This document shows positions 50,701 to 62,910 of a stretch of 64,000 nt of DNA, one piece after another. Each line of letters starts with the position of its first letter. Position 1 is the first letter of the stretch. Made by a program: the position numbers and the translations under genes. The DNA is taken from NCBI GenBank assembly GCA_009746045.1, contig RPFO01000692.1:1-64000 (forward strand). The letters run 5' to 3'. The notes under the pieces are model-generated. The model ran no database searches, was not told the DNA's origin, and worked only from the letters and a program-made list of their open reading frames with translations. The DNA comes from Mesostigma viride (lineage: Eukaryota > Streptophyta > Mesostigmatophyceae > Mesostigmatales > Mesostigmataceae).

Positions 50701-53700
50701 AGCTTGCAGGGGATGGCTCAGTGGCGAGCATGCAGTGCCAGGTCCTGCAGGGGTTGCGGGAAGGGGATCGAATTCCGCAGGCGAAGGGGCCAGATGGGGG
50801 GTGGTCGGAGGAAGCGCAGGCTGGTGCGGACGCGAGCGGTGGATTGTCATTGGCGGAGCCGTCCGAAACGGCGCGACCGGGTCTGCGCGAGGAACCGATC
50901 GAAACATTGCCATATGAGGCCACGCCACAAGCAGCGCGTGGGAGGGAAACGCCACAAGGCGCGCGTGGGAGGGAATCAGGGGTTTCCGAGGACACGGCAC
51001 CGGCTGTTTTTCCACCACCCTCCTCAGGAATATCTGTCCACTTGCTGCCGCAGCTGTTTTGTTCCGCCTACGTCACCGCGTGCGCACGCATGACCACGGA
51101 GCATGCGGCGGAGGTCATCGCAGGACCGCCCCCGCGCCGTCAGTACCCTCTCACGCAGTCGCCGCACCGCCAGCATGTCGCCATGTCGGCGGCGCTCCAA
51201 ACGATGGACCTGGCGGTCGCGCGCGGGATCCCATTGGACGCGGACGCCGCCGATGCCTTGCTGGTGCTGTGTGGTGCGCAAGGGGGGGGCGGATCCATGG
51301 CAGCCCAAAGAGTGCTGGATGCTCTTATACGGCAGGCTGGGCAGTTTGGGAGAGTGGGTGACCTAGGCTGGGTGGGGCTGACTCGGGCTGACTTTGACTG
51401 GCATCGGCCCCATGTCAGCCCAGGTTCCCTACCATCCGCCACGGTGGAGCAGGGCAGGTACAGGGATGGCAGTGGTGGCGGCAAGCACGAGAGTGACCCT
51501 TTTGAGGGCACGCGGGTGAAGGGGGCGGTGGAGGATGGACGCGTGACGGCGAAAAGCGCCGCGGCAGTTACTGTTGGGGTGGATGGGCCGCGACCCGCGA
51601 GCATGCCTGGAGATCATTCGCATGCGGGCGCGGGTGGTAGTAGCCAGTCAACCCCCCCCTTGGCCGCATCGGAAGCATCCTTCATGGCATCACCTGTCAT
51701 GCCGGGCAAACATAGCACCGCGGCCATGTTGGCTGCTGGCGACCAGGCCCGGTTGTCCGTGGAGCGTGGCGGCGGACAGGCGCCGAGTGACCTTCCGTGG
51801 CCCCCGGCTGTATCTTATCGATGGGATGGTGTGTTGGGGCGATGGCGTGGAAAGAGCGGCAGCGGCTGGGTAGCAGTGGATCCTCACTCTCGGCTGGGCC
51901 GCCCCCCGCTGCGCGCCCCCTTGTTCAACACGCTCATGTCACTGCGCCGAAGGGAAGGCCGGCTGACCCTGCCCCATGCGTCGGGGGTGGTTGCCCAAAT
52001 GGACGCGGTGGGGGTGGCCCCCGACGCGGTCACGTTCAACACGGCGTTGGGGATGTGCGAGAAGATGGAGGACGTGCGCGCGGTCGTGAGGGGCATGGTG
52101 GAGCGGCAGATACGGCCCAGCACGGCCACGTTTAACGCGATGCTGGCCCACCTGTCCCACCCCTCGGACATGCCACGTGCCACCGCCACACCTAGCTATC
52201 CCCTGTCAACCCGCGGCCAAGAGCATGGGCTGCCCAGACAGGGGGTACCTGACTGGCACGCTGCGTTCTTGGCTCCTCGCAGGATAACTGACCATCCTTG
52301 CCGCGCCAGCGCACTCGGGCCACCGGCTGCAGCGGGAGGGGGAAGTGGCGCCGCCGCTTTTGCGTCTTCTCTAACATCCCTCCGCGCCTCCTCTGTCGCA
52401 GCGGGTGTGGCCGAAGCATCCTCCCACGGTCCGGTGCCACCATCCGGAAAACAATACGGGCAGGTCTCACCTCGGCTGAGACAGACAGCGCGCCTTTTGG
52501 ACACCCTCCTGCAAGGGACGCGCGCCGGCAAGGTACAGGGCCACAGCACATCTGGCGATGGAAGACTTCCGGGCCACGGCACCTCCGGCAGTGTACAGGG
52601 CCCTGCTGCCTCTGGCAAGGGACTAGGGCACAGCGGAGAAGAGCGCCCCGCGACAGCTGCCCATGGCGCCCATGCGGCCTCCAGCGGCTCATATTCGCCC
52701 TCAGACTCTCCCCACCTCTTGACCATGGGTCAACATAGCAGCGATGTGTGGTCCCCCTGGTCCTCTCCACCCCTCATGGCCACCAGCAGCGCAAGGCGCC
52801 GCGCCACCCGCGCGGTGCTGGCGGACATGCGCGCGGCGGCTGTGCTGCCGAACGCCGTCACCGGCACGTTGCTGGCCGGTTTCTGCCGCGACGCCGGCGA
52901 CGCCTGGCTGCTCCGGCAGCTGCTGGCAGGGGTCGGGTTGGGCCTGGGTCTGGAGGCGGGGGCGGAGCTGCTGGGGGGTATGGGGGGGGCGGACGCGCCC
53001 GCTGGCACTCGCCACGCCGGGGAGAATCCGGGGTCATGCATCTCGGTCACGCCTCGCAAGGGCCAGACGGCCACGTTGCAGACATCACCGGCTCATGTGT
53101 CATCACTGGTCACGGTGCCGATACTCCAACAACAAGAGGGGTGGGAATGGGAATCCCGGAATGGCGTGGGATGGAAGGAGGGGAGTGGAGGAGGGAATGG
53201 AGCTGTGGGGCTGAGTCCGGATGACATGAGTGCCATCTCGCGGCAACAGGGGCATTCCTGGCGGCCGCGGGATCCGACCGCGCAGCTGCAGGGCCGGCGT
53301 GGGCACTTGTATGATGCTGGGGAAGCCCTGCCAGGGCGCGGCCAGATGCTGCTGCTCTCGTCCTTGGACGCACAGGCGTGTGCCGCGATGGTGGCTGCGT
53401 GTGGCCGGCTGGGCATGATGGCGGAGGCGGAGGCGTTGGTCACGCGGATGGAGCGGGAGGGAGGGGGAGGGGCAGGGGGAGCAGGGGAAGGGGGCCAATG
53501 GGGCGGGGGGGGTGATCGACCCATGACGGAGGCGGGTCATAGAGAGCAAGAGCGAAATGACGCAAGTTCACGGGCAGGGGGTGGGGGTGGGGATGGCCGC
53601 GCTGGCGACGCTCGCGAGGGTATCACGATACCTAGTGGAGGGGTTCTAAACGTACCCAGAACGCAGGATGGACGCGGCAGCCACGACCCCTCATTCCCGT

Positions 53701-56700
53701 CGAGTGCAAATGGTGGCGGGAAAACACAGAGACACGCCACCATGATGCCACAGCCATTAATGCCACCATTGTCGGCAGCACCCAGTCTGGCGTCCCGACA
53801 CCCCTGGCCAACCCCCACGCTCGAGGTCTACAACGCACTCTTGTCAGGGTACCTGCACGCGGGCGATCTGCGGGCGGGCCTGGCCGTCCTGCGCCGTCTC
53901 CGTGCCGCAGGCATCACACCAGACCTGGTGACGTTCAATAGCATCGCCGTCATCAATGGCCGCGCGGCCAAACGTGCCGCCAGGGGCAAGGGCCGCGGTG
54001 GGTCCAACCGACCCCGGCAACCTGGCATGATGGCAACAGCTGCCTACGGCCCCCAGTCACTGGCGCAGCAACCTACAGGAGCTAAAGCTGCCGACGCGCC
54101 GGCGCTGTCTTTTACTGGTGATGGGGGCGTGAAGCGGACAGGTGGGGCCACCCCGACACTAGGACATGCGTGTGATGAGCCGGAAACAGCCCATAGCCGC
54201 ATGCCTGGTGGAACTGTGGGGTCTTATGACCGCTCCACGGGCACTACTCATGACGCCTCTGGCCGATCTCAACAGGCCTGGCTTTGGGGCGTCGACCAGA
54301 CGGACGATGATGATGACAAGGGGGAGGAGGAGAAGGATGTCGGTGGCATGGGGTCGCGGCCAGGCGTCGCGTTCGGATACGAGTTATTAGACATGATGGA
54401 AGCGGCGGGGGTGGCGCCCGACGGGTCCACGTTTGTCGCCTTGCTGGCGGCCCACGCGGCCGAGAGGGACAGCCAGGGTGCCCTGCAGCTGCTGCAGTGG
54501 ATGCGGCGGAGGGGTCTGCGCGCTGACGTGGCGGCGTACAACACGCTGCTGGGCACGTTTGGGGTCCGCCCGGGGGTGGGGATGGAGATGGGGCGGGGGG
54601 GCGGCGGGGGTGTTGAGATGGGCAGGGACGAAGAGACCGGCCGTTATGGCTCGTCGTCAGGACACGATGGCTCTCATCATGGGGGCAGCAGCTCATCATC
54701 ATCATCATCATCATCTTATCCACGTTTCGCTTCACGATTGTCAGCAAACTCTTCTTCTCTAGAGTCTTCCCACGTCCCATCATCATCGTCATTGTCGTCA
54801 TCGTCGTCGTCGCCGGCCTACCTGGTGGCGGCACGTGCCGAGCTAGGCAAGTGCCTCACCGTGCTGGACCTGATGGGGGTCGACGGCGTGTCACCCGACC
54901 GCATCACGTTCAACACGCTGCTGTCGCGGTGCGCCGATGCGGGGGAGGCGGAGCTCGCTGAGCGACTAATCGGTGAGATGTGGGCGAGGAGCGGGACGAG
55001 TGAGGCGGATGCCAGGAGTCATGTGGCACGGGCGAGGGCGGCGGTTGCTGTGGGGGCGCAGACGAGGGCCAGGGCCAGGGGAAGCGTGCTGGCGCAGGCG
55101 ACGACCCGCGGTGGGGTCATGGGCCAGGCCATGGCCAGGGGTGGGGTCGAGGGCGCGCAGGTGGAACGCGGGAGTGCAGCAGAACGAATGGGGGATTTCG
55201 AGACGCAGGTCCCTCAAGGAGACCAGTCGAGCCCGGGGCTATCCCTTGCCACAGCGAGCGGGGTTGGGCCAGCGGTGGGTTCTGGCAGCCGGCACGATGC
55301 AGAAGCGCAATCGCATGGGAATGGGCACGGGCGGGGCCGTTCGCCCCATGCATCGGATGGCGCTGGCGGGAGCGCTGGCTTGAGGGGAGATGGGAGTCAG
55401 GCTGTGGGAGGAAGCAATGCCTCCGGCGGTGCCCCTAGCCGCAGTTGGCCGATGGCCTCTCCTTCTCCAGGGATGGCAACCCATGGTGAGCGGGGGCAAA
55501 AACCCACACTGCCTGCGCCCGTTCCTGACAGGTTCTCTTTCCGCGCGCTCATGGCGGCGTACCGCGTCGCCGGCCGACCCGAGCAAGCACTGGTGGTAGC
55601 GCAACGCATGGACGCGCTAGACCTGGCCAAGGACACGGTCACCTGCAACGAGCTGCTGCGCTGCTGCCGCCGGGTAGGAGACGTGGCGGCGGCGGAAGCG
55701 GTCATGGATCAGATGCGGCGCGCCGCGGGATTCGGTGACGGGTCGGGTGGCAGCATAAGACCTAGGAGTGCGTTTTCTGCCCATGGTGATGGCGTTCATG
55801 GCATCGGCGACCAGGGTATAGGCAACGCCCCGTGGCCAGAGGGCGGGTACAACCGGAGAGGGGATGCCAGCTCCAGCGCAAGTGGGGGGGATGATGGCTA
55901 CGTGCCGCGCTTGCCCTCTCGTGCCCCGTGGGGGGAGCGAGAGGATGGCGAGGTGGCGGCTGGGGGAGGGAGCGGGCGTGGGCGGATGTTGGACACAGGC
56001 CGACTGGACGAGGAGTTGATAGTGGCTGTGGGTGATGCGGCGGCAGACGTTGAGGCTAATTCTGGTAATGGCAGGATGGGTAGTCATGTGGACAGCGTCA
56101 TAAGAAAGGTACATGAAAGCGGATTTCGATACAGTCCAAGAAGTAGGAAGAGTGGCAAGCAGGGAAGCGAAGACGATGACGATTATGATGATGAAGATGA
56201 TGATGGTCACCATACAAGCCACTATAGCGGCCGTGCGAGCGCGGGCCCGGACCACTCCAGCTACCACCTGATGATGACCATTTACTGCCACGTGGCACGC
56301 TGGGACGACGCGCTGGCTCTGCTTGTCGAGATGTCCGCACGGGGTTTGCACCCGGGGTCGGTCGCGTACAACATCCTGGCGCTGTATGCGGCACGTATGG
56401 GCCAGACGGAGCTGTCCCTGCAAGTGGTCGAGCAGGCGGCAAGGGTGGGCGTGTGGCTGCCCCCGCTCACATACGAGGTGCTCCTGCGCGCGTTTTGCGG
56501 CATGGACTCATCACGAGAGCATCATGCGCGCTTGAGATCACATGACAACGGTGATGTCAGTAGTGTGCCCATGGCCTGGGGGGGGGTGCGCCCCGAGGAA
56601 GGCGTTCGAGAGGGCCACCCAATTGGCGCCCTGGGTGCCGATCCCCAACGACAAATGTCTGGGGATGGACCATTGCGGGCGGACAGGAGCCTGACGAGCG

Positions 56701-56942
56701 CTGGCATGGATGATGCCGAGCACGGGAGTCACCAGGGTGATGCATGGGAGCAAGAGCGCGGATGGTCAGGGTCAGAGTATGCCTCAGAAGGCACGGGGGA
56801 GGGGGCCCACCTCGCGGGGCAGCTGCTGCAGGTGATGGCACGAGCGCCCGGCATGACGAGGCTTAAGCCGCAGCTGGTGCGCCAGCTGAGGGCCCTGGGG
56901 GTGGAGGACAAGGACTTGATGGCCATCGGGGGGGCACTATGA
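47707..56942 (+). CDS. Giant pentatricopeptide-repeat (PPR) protein, single long exon
   Basis: One open frame of about 3,080 codons ends at the stop 56,940-56,942. An acceptor (GCCGCCCCCAG) precedes 47,707, so an upstream exon is likely; the first in-frame ATG is 47,871. PPR helices with the D/P-x-(V/I)-T-(F/Y)-N-x-L signature lie near residues (counted from 47,694) 1410-1490 (GVAPDAVTFNTALGMC, IRPSTATFNAMLAHL), 1720, 1890, 2040-2110 (LEVYNALLSGYLHAG, ITPDLVTFNSI), 2225-2290, 2385-2440 (VSPDRITFNTLLSRC), 2610-2690 and 2855-2930 (LHPGSVAYNILALYAARMG). They are separated by long Gly/Ser/Arg-rich low-complexity inserts. PPR proteins bind single-stranded RNA in plastids or mitochondria for processing, stability, translation or editing. 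No PLS-type E/DYW or SMR domain is seen. Size and insert content are far above normal. Confidence 0.85.
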
Positions 56943-57105
56943 GAGGGATGCACCGTTTGGTAATGAACCGGTTATTACCAGGCTGGGCTGCACCTGCTTG
57001 GATTCATTAAACGCTTTGCACTTCATTGCAAAGCGTGGACATCCATGGGACGTCTGTTCACAATTTAGTTCATATTTAACTGAGAAATATCAGATTCCTG
57101 ATCAA
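56943..57105. terminator. 3' flank of the PPR gene with hairpin
   Basis: AAACGCTTTGCACTTCATTGCAAAGCG (57,009-57,035) forms a strong inverted repeat, CGCTTTGCA/TGCAAAGCG, about 70 nt after the stop. It could be an RNA 3'-end structure; no AATAAA was seen nearby. Confidence 0.35.
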
Positions 57106-57115
57106 TTTATCATAT

Positions 57116-57202
57116 TAAAATTATAACATGACTCCGTGGGGAGATCATGTAGCACGTATTCGATTGCTGGTGGGTGGGGGTGAGCGGAGCCACGCATGCA
57201 AC
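57116..57202 (-). mobile_element. 87-bp extremely truncated retroelement 3' end with TSD
   Basis: Flanked by TTATCATAT (57,107-57,115 and 57,203-57,211). The minus strand ends TGATCTCCCCACGGAGTCATG and an AT-rich tail. The stem-loop is at 57,132-57,143. Confidence 0.7.
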
Positions 57203-57254
57203 TTATCATATGAATAAAGTATTTGCGCACAAGTATATGTATCTTGCGCGCAGT

Positions 57255-57400
57255 ACTAGTCATAAATAAGAGGCCCCCAGTTCGATTCGGGCCTGGATTC
57301 ATTTGCAGGTCGCGTTTTTCCGCGTTTTCCGCGGACCGGCACGGAACGCAAATGGTTTTCACCTTTGCGGCGTGCCAAATCAGAATAAATAAATAAGTAA
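57255..57400 (+). mobile_element. tRNA-derived SINE-like element, copy 2
   Basis: GCCCCCAGTTCGATTCGGGC is a T-arm/B-box-like stem. It is followed by ATTCATTTGCAGGTCGCG, TTTTCCGCGGACCGGCAC, CGCAAATGGTTTTCACC and GTGCCAAATCAG, then a (AATA)n tail. It matches 38,770-38,900 in inverted orientation. Confidence 0.65.
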
Positions 57401-57452
57401 ATTTATTAACATCACTGCGCCGTGAATGTGGGCCGCTGCTAATATATCAAGG

Positions 57453-59155
57453 GTTGCCTCCAAGCGGTCCATGCTGCCCACCCGGCGGTCGCTATTCAGG
57501 CCTACTTGGATGATATCTACCTTCTGGGCCCTGTGCCGGACACCACCGCGGCTCTGCTTGCACTGCAGACCGCGGTGGCCGACATCAACCTCCAGTTGAC
57601 CCTGGCCAAGTGCGCGGTGTACTCGCCCCAAGGTGATTGCTCCGGCTTTCCGCCCCAGCTCTTGGGCCGGGACGAGCGCCTCCATGGGTTGGATGTCCTC
57701 GGCGTTCCGGTTGGCGACCCCGCGTTTGTCATCGATGCTCTGCGGGCCGCCCTCGAGGCACGCACTGAGGTACTGCCCTTGATTGCGCGCCTTCATGATT
57801 CGCAGACCAAGGGTCTGCTTCTGTGGTTTTGCGCTCACCCTCGCGTCGTTCACTGGCTCCGGGGCGCTCTTCCGGCTCAGGTCCGGCTGGCCGCCGAGGG
57901 CCACGACGAACGCATCCAGTCGGCCTTGGCGCAGCTGGTCCCGGGCCCCGACCTCCCGCCACATGCTATTCGCATTGCCTCCCTGCCTGCACGGATGGGT
58001 GGCTGCGGTCTGACTCGTGCCGCCCGGCTGGCCCCAGCAGCATTTTTGGGCTCCGTCGCTCAGTCGTGGGCGGAAAGCTGCCGGCTCCTGCCCCTTTTGG
58101 CAACAGCAGCGCCTGACCTCCTGGACCCCAGCAGCCCTTTGCCCTTCGTCACCGCCATCCAGGAGGCCTATGCTGAGATCCAGCAGGCCTGTTCTCCCGT
58201 CCGTGCCGCTCAGGCGGTACAGCGCCACCTCCCTCGCGGCACTCCCTCGGTCGCCTCCGTTCAATCTCCCGCCGCATTCCCTGCTCGCGTCATCGATAAA
58301 CACCAGAAAACCTACGCGGGTATTCTGCACACGGCTGATTGGATTGCTCTTTTCGCGGACCTCAACGCCCAGGGACGTGCGTGGCTGTTCTCGCTTTCCT
58401 TGCGGAGTGTGGGCTCGGCGTACCTTCGTGCTCTTCCCATGGCCCCCCCATTCGCCTTGGCTCCCAGCCACTACTCGGTGGCGCTCCGGCACCAGCTATT
58501 TGCCCCGCAGCCTCTTGTTCCGGCCGGGCGGCCTTGTGGTAGCTGTGGGCAGCCGCTGGATCCCACGGGGACTCACTACCTTGCCTGCATGGGGGGCCAA
58601 CAGAATCAGAATTGGTATTTGTATTTGCACACTGTCCTCCTGACGGTGGTGCTCGCCATGATTCGGTCGGTCTTCCCCCACGCGAACATCCGGTCCGAGG
58701 ATGCGGATGGCGCTGCCTTCTATTCCCCCAACCACCGGCCTGACATCGTGGTGCTGGACTTTGAGGGGGGTGGACGGCATCTGCTTATTGACGTTTCGGT
58801 GGCGCGGCCCTTGGCTCTTAGCCACGTGGCTGGGGCCTCCCTCACGGCAGGTTACACGGCGGACCGGGCGGAGCGGGCCAAGCTCCTGGCCTATGGCGAC
58901 GTCGGGCACCATCGTGTGGTGCCCTTTGTCCTGGAGGAGTTTGGGGCCATGGGGCCCCTGACCTCCGCCTTCTTCAAGGAGTGTTGCCGGCTCCGGGAGG
59001 ACCGGCTGGACCTGGAGGGCCAGCGGGCCCCATGGTCGGCGCGGACCTGGACGTCATATTGGCGTCAGCGCTTGTCGGTGGCGCTGACTCGGGCCATGGC
59101 TGACATCATGCTCCGCCGTACGCGGGCTGATTTTGCGGTGCAGCAGGGCTATTAG
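57453..59155 (+). CDS. LINE reverse transcriptase C-terminal half with Zn and nuclease-like domain
   Basis: The open frame begins just before the catalytic box AYLDDIYLLGP, so the RT palm is cut at its active-site motif. It continues through the thumb and connection (LDVLGVPVGDPAFV, RMGGCGLTRA) to a zinc knuckle CGSCGQPLDPTGTHYLAC and a C-terminal RPDIVVLDFEGGGRHLLIDVSV region. The last has the PD...D-x-V layout of the restriction-like nuclease tail seen in some algal and metazoan non-LTR elements. The frame is intact to 59,155 but truncated, so it is not autonomous. Confidence 0.8.
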
Positions 59156-59291
59156 GTTCCTCCCGTTAGGCGTTTCCATTGGTCTTATCGTAGTATAGAG
59201 CTTTGACATGGCTCTGTATATAGGTTTATAGCTGGGCGTTTGCTTTGGTTTGAGTGATTTCACTCTGTTGTAAGTAATTATATTTTTTAAA
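57453..59291 (+). mobile_element. 5'-truncated LINE with 12-bp target-site duplication
   Basis: AATATATCAAGG flanks the insert at 57,441-57,452 and 59,292-59,303. The 3' UTR is only about 135 bp (GTTTATAGCTGGGCGTTTGC, GAGTGATTTCACTC hairpin). The same 3' UTR appears alone at 63,379-63,450. Confidence 0.9.
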
Positions 59292-59303
59292 AATATATCA
59301 AGG

Positions 59304-59375
59304 AGACAACCAGCGCAGGCCAGAAATCGGGAGAATCCGGACCATGGTAGCTCGAGCCTGCCGTTATATAGAGTA
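59304..59375. repeat. AACCAGCGCAGGCC-type repeat copy, target of the LINE
   Basis: AGACAACCAGCGCAGGCCAG continues to CGAGCCTGCCGTTAT and ends near 59,375. It directly follows the 3' copy of the LINE target duplication, so the LINE inserted at the edge of this repeat. Confidence 0.75.
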
Positions 59376-60012
59376 ACGGAACCTTCAACCCGTATTCACA
59401 ACGAGAAGGAGTTAGATCGAGAGAGGGCGCCCTGTAGAGCTAGCTCTTGATCTCACTGGTGCACGAGTGGGCATGGCCACCGAGGGCTCACTCCGCAGCA
59501 TGGTGCTGGGGCGCAACACTGGGGGTGCTATACAACAATGCAATACCATCATAGGTAGACTGACACTTAGCTTATGCTGAGCTTCTGGAGCCGAGACGTG
59601 GACGCTGACGCAGGAGCTGGAGCAGCAACTCAACGGCGCGGTCACCAATCTATGCTACGCAGTGCGCTCAATATTCCATTTAGCATGCACATTAGCCATG
59701 AGGATTTGTGGGCTTATTTCCCATCATGCTTCCCATATTATTAGGCACAGGCGCCTGGGCCTAGCTCCGGGCACCTAGCTCGCACGCACAGCTCAGGTAG
59801 ACACGTAAGATGTCCAGATGGCTCAGCAGGCACCAAGCCCCCCCAACTGCCTGGGCGTTTTGTTCTCATGTATGGCGTGCCCCAGGCCGAGCGCGCGGCC
59901 GGGGCGCCACCCGTGGACTTTCCGGGATAGACTATAGGCATGGATATGTGTTACCCACGTAGTCGCAACGGGATCACGCCCGGACGGCCTCACTGACTGG
60001 TTTGTCTGTAGT
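59376..60012. other. Spacer, no gene seen
   Basis: Short frames only. Nothing recognised. Confidence 0.4.
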
Positions 60013-60023
60013 ATGGAGCCACT

Positions 60024-60817
60024 CAAGCTATGTCTTGACGACGACTTGACCCTGGCGCAGCAACAACGGCGACGGGAGCTATGGCCGACCTACCTCCAGC
60101 TCCGGCAGACCAAGGCGGGGCAGCCGGTGTACTGGAAGGGGGCGGCCATCTACGTCGGCCACAAGCCCTGCATGGCAGGCGACCCCCGCGGCCCCAGCGA
60201 CCGTCATGGCGCAGCAACAACGGCGACGGGAGTTATGGCCGACCTACCGGCCTCCAGCTTCGGCAGACGGCGGGGCAGCCGGTGTACTGGAAGGGGGCGT
60301 CCATCTACGTCGGCCACAAGCCCTGGCAGGCGACCCCCGCGGCCCCACTGAGCGACTCCAGACGCCCCAGCTTAGGGGAATACAGCAGCAGTAGTGTAGA
60401 ATAGATAGACCGTGGCCATGTACATGTACGCCTCCTAGAGGCCCTATCCTAGCTAAGCCACGCGCTTTATTTCATCATGTACATGTGTGCCTATGATGAG
60501 CCACACTCCAGATGATGCCTAGCTTTATTTAGTTATGCTGTGCCCATGCAGGGAGTACCTCTCTGCTGAGACGCCATGCCCTAGCTTCTTTGTATAGCTA
60601 TGCTGATCTTCCCCCCCATGACAGGCTCCCCCTTCGCTGGGCATAGCTTGAAGATCATGGGGATGCACGTGCCCTGGTGCACCTAGAGCAAGGGTCCTTT
60701 ACATCCCCACCCTTGCAGGAAGTAGCTTAGGATGTATGATAGGCCATATGCCCCCTCTCAAGGGCTATGTGCTACATATACTCCCAACGGAGTTATGTTA
60801 CAATTCAATTCAATTCA
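60024..60817 (+). mobile_element. 5'-truncated ORF1-only element, family 2, with TSD
   Basis: ATGGAGCCACT is at 60,013-60,023 and 60,818-60,828. The insert codes the end of ORF1 (LDDDLTLAQQQRRRELWPTY), duplicated within itself at 60,055-60,175 and 60,217-60,335. A 3' UTR follows, then stem-loop CTCCCAACGGAG (60,781-60,792) and a (CAATT)n tail. Confidence 0.85.
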
Positions 60818-60839
60818 ATGGAGCCACTAGCCACGAGCC

Positions 60840-62910
60840 ACAAGGTAGCCATGGCTGACGGCGGAGCTCCGGGCGGAGCTCATAACTTTCACGTTGGGGC
60901 ACCAAATTCAGCCGTGAATATTACAATTGCTTCGTCTTTCTAAGCCTCACACGCTGATATAACTTTCCGAAGCTATTAGGCAATATATGGCGAGCACACG
61001 CTCCTCCGCGCAACGCAGCCTGGGGGCTGCGCTCAGCCCTGAAAATACGTCTGCAGCTCCGGCTGCAGCTTCGCCCCCCGGCCCAAAAGGCAGCGGCGCC
61101 AGTAGCACTAGCCAAGCCCTAGTGATCGCCCAGCCCTCCGGGCTTGCCTCGCCCCGGCGCAGCGTCGCCTGAGCCCAAGCGCAGTCGCCCTGCCAAGCCG
61201 AACTTGGACGAGTATGACTTTGACGCCAGCCAGCCCGACTTTTTTTTTTTTTGACAAGCTCACTGACAACCGCATCCTAGCCTGCGTGTTTTTTGGATCG
61301 CACAGGCCTCGCTTATGGAACTGTGCAAGCGGCTTTTCCACCACTGAGGGTCGCCTCGTCAATGCTTTCCAGAGGCGCCCCTACAATTTCGACTCCATCC
61401 TCAAACTCCACCGCCCCCACCTTCAGCAATACTGACCGGCCCTCTTCTCCATCCTTGGACGCTCCATCGAGAAGCTCTGGCCCCACCAGCCCCTCAGGTG
61501 CCACCACCTTGACCGAATCCTCCATCCGCTCACTCCTTAAGGAGGCCCTCGAGCAGCACGTGGCCCCCCTCGCCGCAGATGTGGCGGCCATGGGCAGCAC
61601 GCTGACTGCCGAGCTCCCCCTCCTCTCCACCATCTCCACTGACGTACCACCAACTCCACCCTCCTCGCCTCCTCCACCGCCACCACCCCCACCTCCGACG
61701 CCATCACCACCCAGCTCCGCGACATCGACCAGCGCCTCAAGGCCATTCCGCCATCGCCATCGAGTGCCTGCAAAACACCGCAGCCGGCATCACCGCCCAT
61801 GCAGGCGGTGAAGGACATTGCCGCGGCAAGCCAGCCCCCGCTGGCCCGGCTGGCGCTGGCTCCTCCCACCGGCCAGACAGGTGGGCGGACATGCTTATTA
61901 AGCAACACACCACCTCCACCACCTCCGCCGTCGCGCCGGGCACAGCTCCATGCATGCAGCAGCAGACACTCGACCTCGATCCGCGAGGAGGCCGAGCTCG
62001 CCAAGCGCAGCCTTAACGTCATCGTCAAGAACTTCGGCATGGCGGAAGGAGAGAATTCCGAGAAGCTTGCCCAGGCGTTTGACAGAGAAATCCTTGGTCG
62101 CATGGGTCTTCTTGGTGAGATCAAGCTGGTCGCCGGCACCGCCTTTCCCGCGCGCGGGGTAAGGCCGGGGCGCCCCCGCTTCTTCTCACCTTTAAGACCC
62201 CGGCCGGCGGACAAGATTTCCTTTCTCTGACGCCGCAAGCGGCTCGAGAAGACTCACTTCACCCTGGATGACGACTTGACCCTGGCGCAGCAACAACGGC
62301 GACGGGAGCTATGGCCGACCTACCTCCAGCTCCGGCAGACCAAGGCGGGGCAGCCGGTGTACTGGAAGGGGGCGGCCATCTACGTCGGCCACAAGCCCTG
62401 GTGAGGCGACCCCCGCGGCCCCAGCGACTCCAGACGCCCTAGCTTAGGGGAATACAGCAGTAGTAGTGTAGAATAGTCAGGCCTAGCCACCGTGGCCTTG
62501 TACATGTACGCCTTAGTACTTCAGGCATTATACCAGCCATGATGCATGAGCGTTATTTAGTCATGTACATGATGTGCGCCTCTGATGTGCCACACCCCAG
62601 ATGATGCCCTATCTTTATTTCATTATGCTGTCAGCCCATGCAGAAAGTTACTCTCTGCTGAGAAGCCATGGATGCCCTAGCTCGCCTTTGTATAGCCATG
62701 CTGATCTTTCCCCCTCGATCTGTCGGCGCCCCTAGGTGCCTGAATACAGTGGTGGGCAGGTGCACTTTGTGCACCCAGAGTAGGTGGCACTTTACATAAC
62801 CCCCCCACCTGCAGGAAGTAGCCAAGAGTGTATTAAAAGTCATACTGCCCCTTCTCAGGGCTATATGTGCTACATACTATACTGACCCAACGGAGTTATG
62901 TTCCTAATTA
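60840..62910 (+). mobile_element. ORF1-only element, family 2, longer copy
   Basis: Contains a broken ORF1 (60,987-62,403), followed directly by the same 3' UTR as 60,400-60,817 and a degenerate terminus (GACCCAACGGAGTTATGTTC, about 62,884). No reverse transcriptase follows ORF1. The borders are approximate; no target duplication was found. Confidence 0.7.
60987..62403 (+). pseudogene. ORF1-type protein of family 2, frameshifted
   Basis: ATG 60987 opens MASTRSSAQRSLGAAL and includes ALVIAQPSGLASP, which matches ALAIVQPTGLPAKP of the ORF1 at 18,258-19,618. The frame then breaks repeatedly, including near a T11 run at about 61,241. A coiled-coil-type segment (SLLKEALEQHVAPLAADVAA) and a C-terminal RNA-binding-like segment (AKRSLNVIVKNFGMAEGENS) follow. 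The end reads TLDDDLTLAQQQRRRELWPT to a stop at 62,401-62,403. It cannot code an intact protein. Confidence 0.7.

Noticed and set aside
60013..60360. A gene starting at ATG 60013 (MEPLKLCLDDD...)
   Set aside because: The ATG is part of the target-site duplication of a truncated ORF1-only element, and the frame is just its remaining ORF1 end.
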